From: Lutibacter profundi
Lineage (GTDB): Bacteria; Bacteroidota; Bacteroidia; Flavobacteriales; Flavobacteriaceae
Reading direction: 5' to 3'
Assembly: GCF_001543325.1 (NCBI RefSeq)
Contig: NZ_CP013355.1
Coordinates: 2,879,001-2,943,000 of the forward strand
DNA: 64,000 bases
Part shown: positions 1-9,375 of the stretch, in pieces
Position numbering within the stretch: position 1 is the first letter of the stretch
Layout of the letters: each line of letters begins with the position of its first letter
The notes under the pieces: model-generated
Databases searched by the model: none
What the model saw: only the letters and a program-made list of their open reading frames with translations
Told to the model about the DNA's origin: nothing
Program-made: the position numbers and the translations under genes

Positions 1-11
1 TTTTTTCATTA

Positions 12-1046
12 TTAATTTTCAGTTACTTTTAATCTTGCAGTAGTAATAGTTTTTTGATTTAAAAAAGTATTTTCTAAGTATTTAAGATAACCTACAATGG
101 CTATCATACCAGCATTATCAGTTGTATATTCAAATTTTGGGATATAAGTAGTCCATCCTAATTTTTCTTCGTAAGATTTTAAAACTAATCTTATTTCAGA
201 ATTTGCACTAACACCTCCAGCAATAGCAACATGTTTAATTCCTGTTTCATTAACGGCCTTTTTTAGTTTATCAAATAAAATTTCTACAATGGTATACTGT
301 ATAGATGCACAAATATCATCTAAATTTTCTTTAATGAAATGTGGATTTTCTTTAGTTTTTTTCTGAATAAAATAAAGAATAGCTGTTTTAAGCCCGCTAA
401 AACTAAAATTCAATGCATCAACTTTAGGTTTGGTAAACTTAAAAGCTTTAGGGTTTCCTGTTTTTGCATGTTTATCTATTAAAGGGCCTCCCGGGTAAGG
501 TAACCCAAGAATTTTAGCCGATTTATCAAAAGCCTCACCAACAGCATCATCTAATGTTTCTCCAAGAATTTCCATATTAAAATAACTAGAAATTTTTACA
601 ATTTGGGTATGTCCGCCACTTATGGTTAAACACAAAAAAGGAAACGGTGGTTTTTGTTGTTTCTCATCATCAATAAAATGAGCTAAAACATGTCCTTGCA
701 TATGGTTAATAGCAATTAAAGGTATGTTTAAAGCTAAAGAAATTGATTTGGCAAATGAACTTCCAACCAATAATGAACCCATTAATCCAGGTCCGCGTGT
801 AAAAGCTATGGCATTTAAGTCTTTTTTGTCGATATTTGCCTGTTGAATTGCTTGTTGAATTACAGGTACAATATTTTGTTGATGCGCACGAGATGCCAAT
901 TCAGGAACAACACCGCCATATTTAGCGTGAATTTCTTGAGTTGCAACAACATTTGAAAGTATTTTTCCGTTGCATATTACAGCAGCACTTGTATCATCAC
1001 AAGAAGATTCAATACCAAGAATATAAATTGATTTATTTTTAATCAT
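12..1046 (-). CDS. tsaD: tRNA N6-adenosine threonylcarbamoyltransferase TsaD
   Basis: This cytoplasmic enzyme transfers the threonylcarbamoyl group from threonylcarbamoyl-AMP to A37 of ANN-decoding tRNAs, working with TsaB and TsaE (family knowledge). The 344-residue length is normal for TsaD/Kae1. The N-terminal ASKHA phosphate motif is visible (GIESSCDDT, residues 11-19). The metal-binding pair lies in HMQGH (H115, H119), and later motifs include SGGHTQ and the C-terminal DNAGM. The ATG start leaves only 18 bp to the divergently read tamB start, so the two genes share a very short control region. It is complete, with no oddities, and the call is secure. Confidence 0.97.
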   Translation of the reverse strand: MIKNKSIYILGIESSCDDTSAAVICNGKILSNVVATQEIHAKYGGVVPELASRAHQQNIVPVIQQAIQQANIDKKDLNAIAFTRGPGLMGSLLVGSSFAKSISLALNIPLIAINHMQGHVLAHFIDDEKQQKPPFPFLCLTISGGHTQIVKISSYFNMEILGETLDDAVGEAFDKSAKILGLPYPGGPLIDKHAKTGNPKAFKFTKPKVDALNFSFSGLKTAILYFIQKKTKENPHFIKENLDDICASIQYTIVEILFDKLKKAVNETGIKHVAIAGGVSANSEIRLVLKSYEEKLGWTTYIPKFEYTTDNAGMIAIVGYLKYLENTFLNQKTITTARLKVTEN

Positions 1047-1064
1047 TTAATAACAAATAAAGGC

Positions 1065-4000
1065 ATGAAAATTGCCATAAAAAACGCAAATTTAAGGCAT
1101 ATCAAACGAATTAAAAAAATAGTTGTTAGAATTTTACTGATACTGCTCCTTTTAATGGCTGTAGTAAGCATGTTATTATCTATAACTGCAGTACAAACCA
1201 AGTTAGGTAAAACAGCTACAAGTTACCTGCAAAAAGAGTTTGACGTGACCATTAATGTTGATAAAATTGATTTCTCCTTTTTAGGCAATGTTCAACTTAA
1301 AGATATTTTAATAAAAAATCATCATGCAGATACACTAATCTATGTTAAAAATTTAGAAACTTCTATTTTTAGTTATCGCAATATGGTGAATAGTAAATTA
1401 GATTTCGGACAGATTTCATTAAATGGTTTTATTTTAAATATAAATACGTACAAAGGAGAAAAGGATGATGCTTTAACCGTATTTATTGATAAATTTGATG
1501 ATGGAGTTAAGACAGATAAACCTTCAGGTTTTTTGCTAACAGCAACCAATTTGAAATTAGAAGATGGCTATGTTGAAGTTATTGACTATAATAAATTTAC
1601 AGAGAAGCCTTTATTTTTTAAAAATATTAGTGGAGGCACTAAAAACTTTAAAATACAAGGGCCTAATGTGTATACCATTATTGAAAATTTAAGTTTTGTT
1701 GAAAATCATGGCATAGAGATTAAAAGTTTATCGAGTGATTTTACCTATACTAAAACACATATGAATTTTATAAATACGCTGTTAACAACTGAAGTCTCTT
1801 CAATTTTAACAGATATAATTTTTACGTATAAGAGAGAAGACTTTTCTGATTTTAATAATAAAGTTAAAATAGAGGCAAATGTTAAAAAGGCAACGGTTTC
1901 AATAAGAGATTTAAAAAATTTTTACAATGAAATAGGAACAAATGATGTGTTACACTTTACAACAAAAATTACAGGAACCTTAAATAACTTTACAACTAAA
2001 AATCTTAAATTAACAACAGATAAACAAGCAATAATTAGAGGAACCTTAAATTTTAAAAATTCATTTAATCAAGAGAATGGATTTTCATTAAACGCAAATT
2101 TAACAAATTTAACATCTGATTATTATCATTTAAAAACGCTATTGCCAAATATTTTAGGGAAAACATTACCCTCATCATTTAAAAAATTAGGTAGATTTAC
2201 CATAAGCGGTGAAACATATTTAACACCAAATTTAATCAATGTTCAAATAACAATGAATACTGATATTGGTACAACAATATCAGATTTAAAATTAACAAAT
2301 ATTGATAATATTGATGAGGCCTCATATTTTGGGCATATTAAAATTATTGATTTTGAATTGGGGAAAATTTTAGATGATCCTTTAATTGGTCAACTTTCTA
2401 TGGAAGCTGATGTTGATGGAGAAGGGTTTACCTTAGAAAAGATAAATACGTCAGTAAAAGGAAAGGTGTCCAAACATCAATATAAAAATTATACATATAG
2501 TAATATTAGCATTAATGGAGTTGTAAAAAACAAACATTTTAATGGAGAAATGGAAGTGAATGATAAAAATATTAAGCTTAATTTTAATGGTTTAGCTAAT
2601 TTTTCTTCAGATATTTACACTTTTAATTTTAAGACACTCGTTGATTATTGTGACCTTAATAAACTTAATCTTTTTAAACGTGATAGTATTTCAAATATAA
2701 AAGGAGATATTGATATAAATGTAAAAGGGAATTCATTTGATGATTTGGTAGGAACCATAAATTTTAAAAATTCACTGTATACCAATCAAAAAGGAAATTA
2801 TTTTTTTAAAGATTTTAATATTACTTCTTCATTTAAAGATACGATAAGAACAATTACAGTAAACTCTTCAGAAATAATAAATGGAAATATAAAAGGAATT
2901 TTTAAATTTAATGAATTGGGTAAATTAGCTCAAAACTCGTTGGGGAGCATTTATTCAAACTACAAACCGTTTAAGGTAAGTGCAGGTCAGTTTTTAGATT
3001 TCAGATTTAAAATTTATAATAAAATTGTAGAAGTTTTTGACCCTGAAATAACACTTTCTACAAATACATTAATCAAAGGTGAAGTAAATTCTGATGATAA
3101 TTTATTTAAACTAACCATTAAATCACCTAAAATTGAAGCTTATACAACCGTTATTAAAAATTTAAATTTACAAATAGATAATAAAAACCCATTTTTTAAT
3201 ACGCAACTTCAAGTAACTAAAATTAACACAAAATACTATGATATTGCGAAGTTGCATTTAGTGAATAAAACACTGAATGATACATTGTATTTTAGAACTC
3301 AATTTAAAGGAGGTATTAACAATACAGAAGATTATAATTTAGCATTTTATCATACATTTAACAAAGAAAACAAATCTGTTTTTGGAGTTCAAAAATCGGA
3401 TTTAACTTTTAAAAATAACAAATGGGTGATAAATCCTGCAAATAATTTTGAAAATAAAATAGTTTATGAAAATAAATCCAATACATATAAAATTAATCCA
3501 TTTTTAATAACTTCTAAACAACAACAAATTATTTTTTTTGGTGAAATAAATGACACTATTTCAAAACAGTTAAAATTTAATTTTAAGAATGTAGAATTAG
3601 CGAATATTACCCCAAACATTGACAGTTTAAATTTAAAAGGAACCATAAATGGCACATTAAATTACAATCAATTACAAAAACAGATACAGCCATCAGCAAA
3701 TTTGCTAATATCAAATTTTGATATAAACAATTCAAAACAAGGAGATTTAAAAATTAATATTGAAGGAAAAAATTCATTAAAAGAATACACACTTGATATT
3801 TCATTAAAACGAGATAACAATATTAATTTGAATGCAAATGGCAGTATTGATTTTAGACCAAAAAAACCTAAAATAGATGTAATTGTAGATTTTAATGAAT
3901 TTAAATTAGATGCTTTTAGCCCTTTAGGGGAAGGTGTAATAAGTGATATTAGAGGGTTTGTATATGGTAATGCACATTTAACAGGGCTATTAAATAACCC

Positions 4001-5573
4001 AACAATGGAAGGCGATTTGTATTTAGATGAAGCAGGTTTGTCGTTTCCATACATTAACGTTAACTATAATTTTGAAGGAACAAGTATTATTGGGTTAAAA
4101 GGGCAAGAATTTATTTTTGAAGATATAACCATAAAAGATAAAGTTTACAATACAAAAGGGACATTAACTGGAGTTTTAAAACATCGAAATTTTGAAAATT
4201 GGAACTTAGATCTAAAATTAATCACAAATAATCTATTACTACTAAATACAGTTGAAAAAGAAAATTCCATTTATTATGGAACTGGATTTATAAGTGGAGA
4301 GGCAACAATAAAAGGACCAACAGATAAACTAGTAATTGATGTTGTTGGAAAAACAGAAAAAGGAACACATTTTGTAATACCAATTAGCGATGTTAAAACG
4401 GTTGAAAGCTCTCAATTGATTCGTTTCATTAATAAAAATAAACAAGAAGATAATGAAGAGAAAAGAAAAGCATTTCTCTCAGAAAAATTAAAAGGATTAA
4501 CATTAAATTTCAATATAGAAGTTACAAAAGATGCCGTTGTTGAAATGGTGCTAGATAAGGCAACAGGAAGTTATTTAAAAGGAAGCGGTACAGGGAATTT
4601 ACAGTTAGAATTAGATACCAAAGATAAATTTGATATGTACGGAGATTTTGTTGTAGATAATGGAGTCTATAATTTTAAATATGGGGGGTTTATAAATAAA
4701 CCATTTAAGGTAAAAAAAGGAGGTGCAATCTCTTGGAGCGGAGATCCATATACAGCTGATATTAATATAGAAGCTGTTTATAGAGTATCTGCAAATCCAA
4801 AATCTTTATTAGAAAACATTACTACTAATCGGAAAATTCCAATTGATTTAGTTACTCGTTTTTCAGGTGAATTATTTAATTCCCAGCGAGAGTTTGATAT
4901 TGAAATTCCTAACTCTAGCTCAACAGTAGCTTCAGAGTTGGCATTTAAATTAAATAATAATGATAAAAATATAAAAACGATTCACTTTATGGCACTACTT
5001 GTATCAGGTAGTTTTTATAATGAAAACGATATAAGTGTAAACAGTAATGCAGCGTTGTATGGTACAGGATTTGATTTGCTTTCAAATGCTTTTGACAATA
5101 TTTTTAATCAAGGAGATAGTCGTTTTAAACTAAAGCCTGTATATACTGTTGGAGAAAAAAATAAAATTGACAATTTAAATATTGATGATCAATTAGCTAT
5201 AGCTCTCGACTTTCAGGTAAATGATCGAATTATAATTAACGGAAAAGTAGGTGTTCCAATTGGTTCAAAAAAACAATCAAATGTAGTGGGTGAAGTTAAT
5301 ATTGAATTTTTAATGAATGAAGAAGGAACCTTACGTTCTTCTGTGTTTAACAGGCAAAATGAAATTCAATATACAGAAGAAGAAGAAGGATATACACAAG
5401 GTGTAGGGATGACTTACCAAATAGATTTTGATAGTGCAAATGAATTATTGGAAAAATTACGTTTAAAAAAGAAAAAATCAGATTCAATTAGTAAAATAAA
5501 AATAATTGATACTCTCAAAGTTAAAAGTCAATTATTAAACTTTAAAATTAAAAATAAACATAAAAATGGATAA
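1065..5573 (+). CDS. tamB: TamB-like translocation/assembly module protein (DUF490)
   Basis: This is a 1502-residue inner-membrane-anchored, periplasm-spanning protein of the AsmA/TamB superfamily, which is thought to carry phospholipid and to help outer-membrane protein assembly (family knowledge). One hydrophobic anchor follows a basic stretch (about residues 20-45). A very long beta-rich region follows, and the C-terminal DUF490 region (about 1050-1450) contains GSGTGNLQLELDTKDKFDMYGDFVVDNG-type sequence typical of the family; only part of that is diagnostic. It is divergent from tsaD. Its last 8 bp overlap the next gene, which suggests translational coupling. The family is secure; lipid transport is inference from homologues. 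Confidence 0.9.
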   Translation: MKIAIKNANLRHIKRIKKIVVRILLILLLLMAVVSMLLSITAVQTKLGKTATSYLQKEFDVTINVDKIDFSFLGNVQLKDILIKNHHADTLIYVKNLETSIFSYRNMVNSKLDFGQISLNGFILNINTYKGEKDDALTVFIDKFDDGVKTDKPSGFLLTATNLKLEDGYVEVIDYNKFTEKPLFFKNISGGTKNFKIQGPNVYTIIENLSFVENHGIEIKSLSSDFTYTKTHMNFINTLLTTEVSSILTDIIFTYKREDFSDFNNKVKIEANVKKATVSIRDLKNFYNEIGTNDVLHFTTKITGTLNNFTTKNLKLTTDKQAIIRGTLNFKNSFNQENGFSLNANLTNLTSDYYHLKTLLPNILGKTLPSSFKKLGRFTISGETYLTPNLINVQITMNTDIGTTISDLKLTNIDNIDEASYFGHIKIIDFELGKILDDPLIGQLSMEADVDGEGFTLEKINTSVKGKVSKHQYKNYTYSNISINGVVKNKHFNGEMEVNDKNIKLNFNGLANFSSDIYTFNFKTLVDYCDLNKLNLFKRDSISNIKGDIDINVKGNSFDDLVGTINFKNSLYTNQKGNYFFKDFNITSSFKDTIRTITVNSSEIINGNIKGIFKFNELGKLAQNSLGSIYSNYKPFKVSAGQFLDFRFKIYNKIVEVFDPEITLSTNTLIKGEVNSDDNLFKLTIKSPKIEAYTTVIKNLNLQIDNKNPFFNTQLQVTKINTKYYDIAKLHLVNKTLNDTLYFRTQFKGGINNTEDYNLAFYHTFNKENKSVFGVQKSDLTFKNNKWVINPANNFENKIVYENKSNTYKINPFLITSKQQQIIFFGEINDTISKQLKFNFKNVELANITPNIDSLNLKGTINGTLNYNQLQKQIQPSANLLISNFDINNSKQGDLKINIEGKNSLKEYTLDISLKRDNNINLNANGSIDFRPKKPKIDVIVDFNEFKLDAFSPLGEGVISDIRGFVYGNAHLTGLLNNPTMEGDLYLDEAGLSFPYINVNYNFEGTSIIGLKGQEFIFEDITIKDKVYNTKGTLTGVLKHRNFENWNLDLKLITNNLLLLNTVEKENSIYYGTGFISGEATIKGPTDKLVIDVVGKTEKGTHFVIPISDVKTVESSQLIRFINKNKQEDNEEKRKAFLSEKLKGLTLNFNIEVTKDAVVEMVLDKATGSYLKGSGTGNLQLELDTKDKFDMYGDFVVDNGVYNFKYGGFINKPFKVKKGGAISWSGDPYTADINIEAVYRVSANPKSLLENITTNRKIPIDLVTRFSGELFNSQREFDIEIPNSSSTVASELAFKLNNNDKNIKTIHFMALLVSGSFYNENDISVNSNAALYGTGFDLLSNAFDNIFNQGDSRFKLKPVYTVGEKNKIDNLNIDDQLAIALDFQVNDRIIINGKVGVPIGSKKQSNVVGEVNIEFLMNEEGTLRSSVFNRQNEIQYTEEEEGYTQGVGMTYQIDFDSANELLEKLRLKKKKSDSISKIKIIDTLKVKSQLLNFKIKNKHKNG

Positions 5574-6468
5574 ACCAACATTGGTAATTTTAGCTGCGGG
5601 AATAGGTAGTCGTTATGGAGGGTTAAAACAATTAGATACATTTACCCCACAAGGAGATACTATTTTAGACTTTTCAATTTATGATGCAATTCAGGCAGGT
5701 TTTGGAAAAGTAGTATTTATTATTAGAAAAAGTATAGAAAAAGATTTTAAAGCATTCTTTAATAAAAAACTAGAAGGAAAGATTGAAGTAGTATATGTTT
5801 ATCAAGAGATAGACAATATCCCAGATAGGTTTAAAGATAATAACAGAGAAAAACCTTGGGGTACGGGTCATGCACTATTAATGGCTAAAAATGTAATAAA
5901 AGAAAATTTTGCGGTAATTAATGCCGATGATTTTTACGGTAAAGAAGCTTTTGAAGTTATGGCGAAATCATTAAAAAAAATGGATAAAGATTCATACAAT
6001 TTTAATATGATGGGCTATATATTAAAAAATACAATTTCTAATTATGGCTCTGTTTCTAGAGGAGAATGTAAAGTAGATGAAAAAGGTTATTTAACAGGTA
6101 TTACAGAACGTACACATATTGAAAAAATAAATGGAGTTCTTAAATTTAAGGATGAGGATGGTAATTATACTCCAATATCTGAAGATACTATTGTATCCAT
6201 GAACTTTTTTGGGTTTACGCCAAAATATTTTGAAATTTCAGAAAATTTATTTGAAGAATTTTTAGGAAAAAATTATAAAGAGCCAAAAGCAGAGTTTTTT
6301 ATTCCATTAGTAGTAAATTACGTTATTGTAAATAATATAGCTACAATGGAGGTTCTAAAATCTAATGCTCGTTGGTTTGGGGTTACCTATAAACAGGATA
6401 AAGAGCATGTTACTTTTGAAATTCAAAAATTAAAAGACAAAGGGTTTTATCCTATAAATTTATGGTAA
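5566..6468 (+). CDS. Nucleotidyltransferase family protein (NTP_transferase)
   Basis: This 300-residue protein has the nucleotidyltransferase Rossmann start (LAAGIGSRYGG, residues 9-19), with the glycine-rich signature that binds the NTP phosphates, and a metal-binding NADDF segment near residue 119. These are features of sugar-1-phosphate nucleotidyltransferases. The exact sugar and nucleotide cannot be read from the sequence, and no pathway partner is adjacent. The ATG overlaps the tamB end by 8 bp, so co-translation is likely. Related proteins are often simply called nucleotidyltransferase or NTP transferase in Bacteroidota. The fold is sure, the substrate unknown. Confidence 0.85.
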   Translation: MDKPTLVILAAGIGSRYGGLKQLDTFTPQGDTILDFSIYDAIQAGFGKVVFIIRKSIEKDFKAFFNKKLEGKIEVVYVYQEIDNIPDRFKDNNREKPWGTGHALLMAKNVIKENFAVINADDFYGKEAFEVMAKSLKKMDKDSYNFNMMGYILKNTISNYGSVSRGECKVDEKGYLTGITERTHIEKINGVLKFKDEDGNYTPISEDTIVSMNFFGFTPKYFEISENLFEEFLGKNYKEPKAEFFIPLVVNYVIVNNIATMEVLKSNARWFGVTYKQDKEHVTFEIQKLKDKGFYPINLW

Positions 6469-6526
6469 TAAGTAATAAATAAAATAAATTTCAATTAAAA
6501 GTTAATTTTCATTCAAAATTAAGTTA

Positions 6527-6534
6527 TAATTTTG
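6527..6534 (+). promoter_or_regulatory. Candidate -7 box for pfkA (TAATTTTG)
   Basis: TAATTTTG matches the Bacteroidota -7 consensus TAnnTTTG and lies 10 bp before the pfkA ATG. No clear TTG is present at the usual -33 spacing. If real, the transcript would have almost no leader. This is a motif match only. Confidence 0.45.
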
Positions 6535-6544
6535 CCTTTCGATT

Positions 6545-7531
6545 ATGGGAAAAAAAATAAAAAAAATAGGGGTAATGACCTCAGGAGGTGATGCGCCAGG
6601 GATGAATGCAGCTATTAGAGCAGTAGTTAGAGCCTGTTCGTATTACAATGTAGATTGCGTTGGAATTTATAGAGGTTACCAAGGTTTAATAGATGGTGAT
6701 TTTAAAAATCTATCAGCTCGCCATGTAAGTAATATTATTAATAGAGGAGGTACTATTTTAAAAACTGCAAGATCTAATGAGTTTAGAACGAAAGAAGGAA
6801 GAGCGAAAGCATATAAGCACCTTAAAAATGCTGAAATTGATGCCTTAGTGTTAATTGGAGGAGATGGAACTTTTACAGGAGGAATGGTGTTTAATAATGA
6901 ATATAATTTTCCTTGCATTGGAATTCCTGGAACCATTGATAACGATATTTTTGGAACAAACTATACCATTGGCTTTGATACAGCACTCAATACAGTTGTT
7001 GAAGTTATAGATAAAATAAGAGATACTGCAAGTTCACATAACAGATTGTTTTTTGTTGAAGTTATGGGAAGAGATGCCGGTTTTATAGCTTTAAACGCAG
7101 GTGTTGGAGCAGGTGCTGAAGAAATTTTAATTCCTGAGGAAGATATGGGGTTAGATCGTTTATTAGAATCCTTAAAACGTAGTAAACGCTCTGGTAAATC
7201 ATCAAGTATTGTTGTTGTTGCTGAAGGAGATAAAATAGGTAAAAATGTTTTTGAACTAGCCGATTACGTTGAAAAAAACCTGAAACAATACGAAGTTAGG
7301 GTATCTGTTTTAGGTCATATGCAGCGAGGAGGTTCTCCAAGTTGTTTTGACCGTGTTTTGGCAAGTAGATTAGGCGTAAGCGCCGTTGAACTGTTGTTAG
7401 ATGGGAAAACGAATTTAATGGTTGGTTTAATAAATAATAAAGTTCAAACTACCAACTTGGAAAATGCTGTAAAAGGCCATCATGCAATAAATAGAGAATT
7501 ATTAAGAGTTAGTGATATAATGTCAATATAA
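6545..7531 (+). CDS. pfkA: ATP-dependent 6-phosphofructokinase
   Basis: The enzyme phosphorylates fructose-6-phosphate to fructose-1,6-bisphosphate, the committed step of glycolysis. The 328 residues carry the family motifs in order: the N-terminal GGDAPGMNAAIR, the nucleotide motif GGDGT, the catalytic PGTIDNDI and the substrate-binding MGRDAGF. A glycine follows the aspartate in GGDG, which favours ATP over pyrophosphate as donor (known from the family). The gene heads a group with gap and mgsA at 27-50 bp spacing, so co-expression is likely. A short promoter-like box precedes it. The call is secure. Confidence 0.97.
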   Translation: MGKKIKKIGVMTSGGDAPGMNAAIRAVVRACSYYNVDCVGIYRGYQGLIDGDFKNLSARHVSNIINRGGTILKTARSNEFRTKEGRAKAYKHLKNAEIDALVLIGGDGTFTGGMVFNNEYNFPCIGIPGTIDNDIFGTNYTIGFDTALNTVVEVIDKIRDTASSHNRLFFVEVMGRDAGFIALNAGVGAGAEEILIPEEDMGLDRLLESLKRSKRSGKSSSIVVVAEGDKIGKNVFELADYVEKNLKQYEVRVSVLGHMQRGGSPSCFDRVLASRLGVSAVELLLDGKTNLMVGLINNKVQTTNLENAVKGHHAINRELLRVSDIMSI

Positions 7532-7543
7532 TATTTCCAATAG

Positions 7544-8551
<1,008 letters not shown>

Positions 8552-8601
8552 ATTAATATAGTTAGTTCTACTTTATGCATGATTTTTTATACCTTTAATC
8601 T

Positions 8602-8964
8602 ATGGAAATAGCAATTATAGCACACGATGGTAAAAAAGCCGAAATGATTCAATTTTTAATGGATTTTAAGGCTGTTCTATCAGCTAAGAAAATACATTTG
8701 ATTGCCACAGGAACCACAGGTAAAAATGCCGAAAAGGCAGGTTTTAAAGTCCGTAAATTATTGTCTGGACCTTATGGAGGCGATGCTCAAATTGCAGCTC
8801 GTGTTGCAGAAGGAAAAACCAACATGGTTTTCTTTTTTAGAGATCCTTTAGATAAACACCCTCATGAACCAGATATAGCAATGCTAATGCGCTTATGTGA
8901 TGTGCATAATGTACCATTGGCTACAAACCCGGCAACTGCAGAGTTATTAATGAAATCTGTCTAG
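8602..8964 (+). CDS. mgsA: Methylglyoxal synthase
   Basis: The enzyme converts dihydroxyacetone phosphate to methylglyoxal and phosphate, a bypass that releases phosphate when sugar phosphates build up. The 120-residue single domain shows the phosphate-binding ATGTTG motif, the catalytic-aspartate motif SGPYGGD, and DPLDKHPHEPDI with the conserved histidine. It follows gap by 50 bp in the same direction, so control together with glycolysis is plausible. A near-match to the -7 box (TACCTTTA, 8590-8597) could also give it its own short-leader transcript. It converges with ridA. Confidence 0.94.
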   Translation: MEIAIIAHDGKKAEMIQFLMDFKAVLSAKKIHLIATGTTGKNAEKAGFKVRKLLSGPYGGDAQIAARVAEGKTNMVFFFRDPLDKHPHEPDIAMLMRLCDVHNVPLATNPATAELLMKSV

Positions 8965-8969
8965 TAAAA

Positions 8970-9350
8970 TTACTTTATAGCAATCATTGAAATTTCAACA
9001 TTCACAAACAATGGTAAATTTCCAACTTCTACTGTTTCACGTGCAGGTGCAGTATCTGCATTAAAATACTTACCATAAATAGTATTAATTTTTGAAAAAT
9101 CATTCATGTTTTTTACAAAAATGGAAGTTTTAACAACATTTTCAAAAGTCATACCAGCTTCAGTTAAAACAGCTTTCATATTTTCTAATACTTGTTTGGT
9201 TTCCTCTTCAATAGATGATTTTACCAATTCACCAGTGGAAGGGTTTAAAGCAATTTGACCTGAAGTATACAGTGTATTACCTGTTAAAACGGCTTGATTG
9301 TAAGGCCCAATTGGGGCTGGAGCATTTTTTGTGTTAATTATTTTTTTCAT
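8970..9350 (-). CDS. ridA: RidA family enamine/imine deaminase
   Basis: RidA proteins hydrolyse reactive enamine/imine intermediates such as 2-aminoacrylate to ketoacids and ammonia, protecting PLP enzymes (family knowledge). I start the 126-residue protein at the internal ATG at 9350, giving MKKIINTKNAPAPIGPYNQA, the family's usual beginning. A longer reading from 9413 adds 21 residues that belong to the end of the upstream lptD reading frame region. The conserved arginine is present in the APARETVEV segment. It sits 25 bp behind the lptD stop and is probably co-transcribed with it. Confidence 0.93.
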   Translation of the reverse strand: MKKIINTKNAPAPIGPYNQAVLTGNTLYTSGQIALNPSTGELVKSSIEEETKQVLENMKAVLTEAGMTFENVVKTSIFVKNMNDFSKINTIYGKYFNADTAPARETVEVGNLPLFVNVEISMIAIK

Positions 9351-9375
9351 TTTATATAAATTAAAAATTGTTAAA

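Noticed and set aside
3464..4054. Two minus-strand ORFs inside tamB
   Set aside because: They are antisense shadows of a long, well-supported coding frame, with no start-site signals or recognisable domains.
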